From positions 3,001,044 through 3,065,043 of the forward strand of contig NZ_LR733520.1 in the NCBI RefSeq assembly GCF_902506145.1: a stretch of 64,000 nt of DNA, read 5' to 3'. Positions 59,887 through 64,000 of this stretch are shown one piece after another. The translations under genes and the position numbers were made by a program. The stretch is from Burkholderia sp. 8Y (GTDB taxonomy: Bacteria > Pseudomonadota > Gammaproteobacteria > Burkholderiales > Burkholderiaceae). Positions within the stretch are counted from its first letter, which is position 1, and each line of letters opens with the position of its first letter. Under the pieces are notes generated by a model, which was not told the origin of the DNA, searched no databases, and saw only the letters and a list, made by a program, of their open reading frames with translations.

Positions 59887-60605
59887 TTGCCGCAGATAAG
59901 GAAAATGCTCGCGCACATTTGCGGATAAATCATCCCGAGGTCGTAAATGCCGTCGAGATATTTATCGTCGATGATGCCCGCTTCGAGCGCGCGATCGAAC
60001 TGGAAGTTGGCGAGCGCCTTGAACATCAGGCCCCCGCGCTGTTCGACCTTGAAACCGGCGGCGCGCACGTCGGCTTCGAGCGTATCGAAGGAATACGTTC
60101 TTCGGTGTCCGTGCGCCCATTCGCCGGGCGTCACCGCATTGTTCGATGCAATCAGTCCCATGCGCACGGCGATCTGCCGCGAAGGCGCGTCGGCGTTGGG
60201 CACGAGGACGTAGAAGCGTCCGTCGGGCGCGAGCCAGTCGCGAATGTTGCGCAGCACCGGTCCGGTTTCTTCGAGATGCTCGAGCGTGTTGATCAGAAAG
60301 ATCGAACGATACTTGCGGTCCAGCTCGGCGACTTCGAATGTCGCGTTGATGAAGCGCACGTGGTCCGGTGAATTGCGTTGCGCAACGGCGATGGCATCGG
60401 ATGACGCTTCCACGACCGTGAGATCCGGGAAGTGTTGCGCGAGCAGGGTCGTCGATCGGCCTTCATGGCAGCCGAGTTCCAGAGCCGGGCCCGGCTCGAA
60501 ATGCGGCGCGAACCGCTTCATCATGTAGTCGCGCACGATCTCGTCAAAGTTGTAGTCGTATCGCTTGTCGGGCCGCGACTGGGCCTCGGCATTGTAGTCA
60601 CGCAT
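59883..60605 (-). CDS. SAM-dependent methyltransferase
   Basis: A 240-residue class I methyltransferase: ALELGCHEGRSTTLLAQHF (SAM loop), VVEASSDAIAVAQ, IFLINTLEHLEETG and FYVLVPNADAPSRQI. Similar to small-molecule/glycan methyltransferases. In this operon it may methylate the flagellin sugar (inference). It lies 36 bp after the dioxygenase gene, overlaps WbqC. Confidence 0.88.
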   Translation of the reverse strand: MRDYNAEAQSRPDKRYDYNFDEIVRDYMMKRFAPHFEPGPALELGCHEGRSTTLLAQHFPDLTVVEASSDAIAVAQRNSPDHVRFINATFEVAELDRKYRSIFLINTLEHLEETGPVLRNIRDWLAPDGRFYVLVPNADAPSRQIAVRMGLIASNNAVTPGEWAHGHRRTYSFDTLEADVRAAGFKVEQRGGLMFKALANFQFDRALEAGIIDDKYLDGIYDLGMIYPQMCASIFLICGK

Positions 60606-60641
60606 CGCTTGCCTTCTATGTCTGGTTGGGTCTTGCCCAGG

Positions 60642-61421
60642 TTAGCCTTGATCGGGCAGATAAAGTCTTTCGGTACGCGGTCGATACCATTCCGACAGGC
60701 TCACCGGCACGCGCGAATTGAAGCCGAGCACCTGACGCGTCAGCGGCGCGAGCCGCGCGCCTCGCTCCTCGCCGATGAGCCGCGCGTAGTCCATCTGCGG
60801 CTTCACGAACGCGGGTCCGTAGCTGAGCGTCAGTGCGACGCGATTGCGTGCCGTCGTGTTGAGCGTTCCGCGATGCCACAGGTAGGAATTGAAGAGCACG
60901 ACGGAGCCGGCGCGGCCCGTCACGTATTGCGCGCGGGCGGCGAAGCTCGCGTCGTCGGGTTGTTCGTCCTGAATGTGCGAGCCGCTCAGCACTTGAGTCG
61001 CGCCGTTCTCGATCGTGAAGTCGTCGAGCATCACGAGCATGTCCATGCGCAGATTGAAGTTCGGAATGAACGTCGAGACATCGCGATGCACGCGATGCAC
61101 ATAGTTCTGCGCGCGCGGGAAGCCGCCGACGGGATTACACGCGTGCAGGATGTACGGCCTGTCCGCGAAGAAATGCGTGAGCCACGGATGAAAGAGATGC
61201 ATCGCGATGAACTCGTCGATGCTGTCGTTCGCGCCGATGCTGTGATGCGCGGTACCGTCGCCATTCGCGTTAATGCCGCTCGCCACCTGATACTGCGTGC
61301 AGATATCGACCCATTTCAGGCAATCCCGACGCAGACGATCGACGAGACCGGCGTCGAGCGCATCGGGAAACACAATCCAGCCGTGCTCAGTCAGCCTGTG
61401 ATCGAACGAAGTCATGTCCAT
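60642..61421 (-). CDS. PhyH-family 2-oxoglutarate/Fe(II) dioxygenase
   Basis: A 259-residue phytanoyl-CoA dioxygenase-like protein. Iron ligands fit VHRVHRDVSTFI (HxD) and the distal His of NSYLWHRGTLN; the Arg of NRVALTLSYGP would bind 2-oxoglutarate. Such enzymes hydroxylate sugars and natural products; here it may modify the glycan sugar. Start 61421 has GGAG nine bases before. The gene follows GNAT by 13 bp. Confidence 0.87.
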   Translation of the reverse strand: MDMTSFDHRLTEHGWIVFPDALDAGLVDRLRRDCLKWVDICTQYQVASGINANGDGTAHHSIGANDSIDEFIAMHLFHPWLTHFFADRPYILHACNPVGGFPRAQNYVHRVHRDVSTFIPNFNLRMDMLVMLDDFTIENGATQVLSGSHIQDEQPDDASFAARAQYVTGRAGSVVLFNSYLWHRGTLNTTARNRVALTLSYGPAFVKPQMDYARLIGEERGARLAPLTRQVLGFNSRVPVSLSEWYRPRTERLYLPDQG

Positions 61422-61434
61422 TGCGTGTTGCTCC

Positions 61435-61965
61435 TTACTGCTGCGCGGCCTGGTCGCCGGCGAGCGTCGCCATCATCAGCAAGTCGACGTAGCGTCCGCC
61501 TTTGAAAACCGCTTCGCGCTGCACGCCTTCGTGACGAAAGCCGACGCGTTCGTAGAGACGGATGGCGCGCGCGTTGTCCGCCAGCACCGACAGAGAGACG
61601 CGACGCAGGTTGAGATCGGCGAACGCGTGTTGCAGCATGAGCCGCGTTGCGGCTTCGCCAATACCGCGGCCGCGCGCCGCCGCGTCGCCTATCTGAATGC
61701 CGAACTCGCCGGTGCGGTTGATCCAGTGAATCTGGAGCAGATACACGACGCCGACGCATTGCCCGCTTTCGCGCAGACAGATCGCGAGGCGCACGTTGTT
61801 CGCGCGGCTCGCGAGATACGCGTCGTACCAGCGCCGGTCGACGTCGTCGTTCACATGGCGGAAGTTGCCGACGAGCGCGTCGACCACGTCGCGATCGGCG
61901 CGCCATGCGGTGATTGCGGGAAGATCGGCGGCCTGAATTTCGCGCAGGTAGATATCCATCGTCAT
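61435..61965 (-). CDS. GNAT-family N-acetyltransferase (RimJ-like)
   Basis: A 176-residue acetyltransferase: YLREIQAADLPAITAWRAD, CVGVVYLLQIHWINRTGEFGIQIGD (parts), acetyl-CoA loop ARGRGIGEAATRLML and LYERVGFRHEGVQREAVF. Following an aminotransferase gene (ATGA overlap), it probably N-acylates the amino-sugar made by it. A longer reading to 62046 is inside the aminotransferase. Confidence 0.88.
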   Translation of the reverse strand: MTMDIYLREIQAADLPAITAWRADRDVVDALVGNFRHVNDDVDRRWYDAYLASRANNVRLAICLRESGQCVGVVYLLQIHWINRTGEFGIQIGDAAARGRGIGEAATRLMLQHAFADLNLRRVSLSVLADNARAIRLYERVGFRHEGVQREAVFKGGRYVDLLMMATLAGDQAAQQ

Positions 61966-63125
61966 GCTCGGCGTTGCGGATTCGCGATCAGGCCGACGAT
62001 ACGGTCCATGTCGTGATCTTCCAGCGCGGGATAAATCGGCAGACACAGCACGCGACGCGCTGCATCGCCTGCAACCGGCAGATTCGCACGGTGCGCCGAC
62101 GGCAGGCCGCGATACATCGGAAACTCGGAAATGAGCGGATAGAAATAGCGGCGCGCGTAGATGTCGTGTTCGCGCAGATGCTCGAATAGCGCATCGCGTT
62201 CGAGCGGATACTCGTCGGTGACGAGAATCGGAAAATACGAGTGATTGGCGACGTATTCGTCCGCGCTTCGGGGCTCCGGAAGACAGCGCACGCCTTTTAT
62301 ATCGCCGAGCATCGCGCGGTATCTCGCGTCGATCTGCCGGCGGCGTTCGAGCGCCGCATCGATATGCTTGAGCTGGAGCAGGCCGAACGCCGCGTTGATC
62401 TCGCTCATCTTGCCGTTGATGCCCGGCGCGACGACCGTCGTTTCATCCACGAAGCCGAAGTTCTTCAGATGGTCGATACGCTGCTTCGTCTTTGCGTCCG
62501 GGCAGACAATCGCGCCGCCCTCGAACGTGTTGAACACCTTGGTCGCGTGAAAACTCAACACGGAAAGGTCGCCGTGTTCGAGCACGCTGCCGCCGCGCGT
62601 CTTCACGCCGAACGCATGCGCTGCGTCGTAGATCACCTTCAGGTTGTAGTTGTCGGCGATCTTCTGAATCGCTTCGACATCGCACGGACGGCCATAGCAA
62701 TGCACCGGCATGATCGCCGCGGTTTGCGGGGTGATGGCCGCTTCGATTTTCGCGGGATCGAGATTGAGCGTGTCCGGATCGATATCGACGAACACCGGCT
62801 TGATGCCGTTCCACAACAGCGAATGCGCGGTGGCGACGAAGGAATACGGCGTCGTGATGACTTCGCCCGTCACGCGGTGCGCCTGCAACGCCGTCACGAG
62901 CGCGAGCGTGCCATTGGCGAACAACGCGAGATGCTCGACGCCGAGGTAGTCGCACAACGCCTTTTCCAGTTGCTGATGGAACGGCCCGCCGTTGGTCAGC
63001 ACCTTGCTGTTCCAGATTTTTTCCAGATAGGGCACGAATTCCGCGAGCGGCGCGAGATGCGGCTGCGTGACGAAAATGCGTTCGTCGACGATCGGCTCCA
63101 CGATGCGAACGGGAAGGCTGCTCAT
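61962..63125 (-). CDS. DegT/DnrJ/EryC1/StrS sugar aminotransferase
   Basis: A 387-residue PLP enzyme making amino-sugars from nucleotide 4-keto (or 3-keto) sugars. It has FANGTLALVTALQAH, DAAHAFGVKTRGG, Schiff-base Lys in SFHATKVFNTFEGGAIV, and GINGKMSEINAAFGLLQL. The sort of sugar (viosamine-like 4-amino-4,6-dideoxyglucose is one option, as in Pseudomonas flagellin) is inferred from context only. The start at 63125 overlaps the glycosyltransferase gene stop. Confidence 0.92.
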   Translation of the reverse strand: MSSLPVRIVEPIVDERIFVTQPHLAPLAEFVPYLEKIWNSKVLTNGGPFHQQLEKALCDYLGVEHLALFANGTLALVTALQAHRVTGEVITTPYSFVATAHSLLWNGIKPVFVDIDPDTLNLDPAKIEAAITPQTAAIMPVHCYGRPCDVEAIQKIADNYNLKVIYDAAHAFGVKTRGGSVLEHGDLSVLSFHATKVFNTFEGGAIVCPDAKTKQRIDHLKNFGFVDETTVVAPGINGKMSEINAAFGLLQLKHIDAALERRRQIDARYRAMLGDIKGVRCLPEPRSADEYVANHSYFPILVTDEYPLERDALFEHLREHDIYARRYFYPLISEFPMYRGLPSAHRANLPVAGDAARRVLCLPIYPALEDHDMDRIVGLIANPQRRA

Positions 63126-64000
63126 GATTTTTCCACAGAGTTGCGCGCGGTTTCGCCGAGCTGTTGCACGTCCAGCGCGGCGGGCGCGAGTCCCGCGCAC
63201 CAGCGGCGCCACATTTCGAGCAGGGAAGCGGACAGGCCCGCTGCGATCACGGCCGGTTGAAGCATCGGCGATTCGGCGCAGCGGACGCGCATGCTCGCGC
63301 GCAGTTCGGCGAGCCGCGTGAGATCGTTCGCCCACGCCACGCCCTTCGCGACGAAGTCGGCGTGGTCTTTCGCGACGAAGTCGTCCAGCCCGGCGAGAGA
63401 CAGTGCGGCGGTGCTTCCGCGGCTTGCCATCAGGCGGCCCGGCAACGTGATCGTGGGGACGCCCATCCACATGGCATGAAGCGTCGTGGTGCCGCCCGAA
63501 TACGGGAAGGTGTCGAGGCAGAGATCGACGTGATGATGCTGCTGCAAATACACGGGCATGTTCGAGCGCGAGCGGAAATCGAGCCGTTCACGCGCGATGC
63601 CTTCTCTCGCGAACCATTCGGTGAGCGTCTCGTGGCCCGAATCCGGTGGCATCGCGCCGAGGAGCATGCGCGAGTCGGGCAGCGCGCGAAGCAGTTCGGC
63701 CCACAGCGCGATGGCGCGAGGCTGAATCTTGTTGATGCGGTTGAAACTGCCGAACGTGAGATAGCCGTTGTGCAGCGCGGGCAGTCCGTTGACGGGCGGC
63801 GCGAACCTTGCCGGTCGAAACGGCGCGTTGGCCGGCAGATACGCGATCTTCTCGACGAACTGGCCTTGCGCGTGGTGCTCTGGAACGTGAAAGGTGTCGG
63901 CGAAGTAATAGTCCATCGCCGCAAGACCGGTCGTGCCGGGATATCCCATCCAGCTCGCCTGAATCGGCGCGGGTTTGCGCGCGAACATGAGCAGCCGATT
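63122..64000 (-). CDS. GT41 (OGT/SPINDLY-like) glycosyltransferase, C-terminal part
   Basis: Partial: at least 292 codons, running open through the right edge (frame continues NRLLMFARKPAPIQASWMGY). It has PIQASWMGYPGTTGLAAMDYYFAD, FGSFNRINKIQP, LDTFPYSGGTTTLHAMWMGVP and TLPGRLMASRGSTAALSLAGLDDFVA, in parts typical of GT41 O-GlcNAc-transferase cores. TPR repeats expected in the N-terminus lie outside. It likely transfers sugar to Ser/Thr of flagellin; first gene seen in the glycan operon. Confidence 0.88.
   Translation of the reverse strand, partial: NRLLMFARKPAPIQASWMGYPGTTGLAAMDYYFADTFHVPEHHAQGQFVEKIAYLPANAPFRPARFAPPVNGLPALHNGYLTFGSFNRINKIQPRAIALWAELLRALPDSRMLLGAMPPDSGHETLTEWFAREGIARERLDFRSRSNMPVYLQQHHHVDLCLDTFPYSGGTTTLHAMWMGVPTITLPGRLMASRGSTAALSLAGLDDFVAKDHADFVAKGVAWANDLTRLAELRASMRVRCAESPMLQPAVIAAGLSASLLEMWRRWCAGLAPAALDVQQLGETARNSVEKS

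Overview
The window is 64 kb of GC-rich (roughly 65%) beta-proteobacterial chromosome. Gene content (MetX/MetW, bioADFB order, fused indolepyruvate oxidoreductase, AceK, trimeric porin, flagellar fliC-fliD-fliT) and protein wording point to Burkholderiaceae, most likely the Paraburkholderia/Caballeronia group (inference; no rRNA or tRNA is present to fix it). It is mostly ordinary core chromosome, with one clear accessory cargo locus and a flagellin-modification locus running off the right edge. I saw no CRISPR array, insertion sequence, prophage, rRNA or tRNA.

Left part (1-13.7 kb): an ampG-metW-metX cluster on the minus strand, a small ParE/YefM-type toxin-antitoxin pair, a HAD hydrolase, argB, a cysteine-rich CWC protein, a RegB/RegA-type redox two-component system, a methyl-accepting chemotaxis protein, an NCS2 nucleobase permease and a CPA1 Na+/H+ antiporter. 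The permease is flanked on both sides by degenerate tandem repeats (9264-10110 and 11527-12031). A stand-alone minus-strand terminator near 7.3 kb suggests an unannotated small RNA.

Middle (13.7-35.4 kb): an EAL phosphodiesterase, a 1192-residue indolepyruvate oxidoreductase, a glutathione transferase, a mannose isomerase-fructokinase-LacI operon (mannose to fructose to fructose-6-phosphate), a PIG-L deacetylase with an altered metal motif, a YfeH-type transporter, a porin, nitronate monooxygenase, a haloacetate-dehalogenase-like hydrolase, and a tightly overlapped six-gene operon (VOC protein, ghrA, HMG-CoA lyase, YbaK protein, DUF1289-MaoC fusion, metallo-hydrolase).

35.5-43.6 kb: an orphan sulfate-binding protein gene and the biotin operon bioA-bioF-bioD-bioB are separated by a lower-GC three-gene block: a PAAR protein, a peptidoglycan amidase and a membrane-anchored small protein. 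This reads as a type VI secretion effector-immunity cargo. On its far side lies an 18-codon fossil of a sulfate-binding-protein C-terminus, which marks the block as an insertion or recombination event.

43.8-55.7 kb: an exported alpha/beta hydrolase, YchJ protein, GST, SDR, thiolase, beta-carbonic anhydrase, aceK with a LiuR-like MerR regulator, a metallo-hydrolase, a dipeptide-binding protein, and a yybP-ykoY (Mn2+) riboswitch in front of a CaCA antiporter that is therefore a likely Mn2+ exporter.

55.8-64 kb: fliT, fliD and fliC (with a sigma-28 promoter), then a six-gene overlapping operon (GT41 glycosyltransferase, DegT aminotransferase, GNAT, PhyH dioxygenase, methyltransferase, WbqC) that probably makes and attaches a modified amino-sugar to flagellin.
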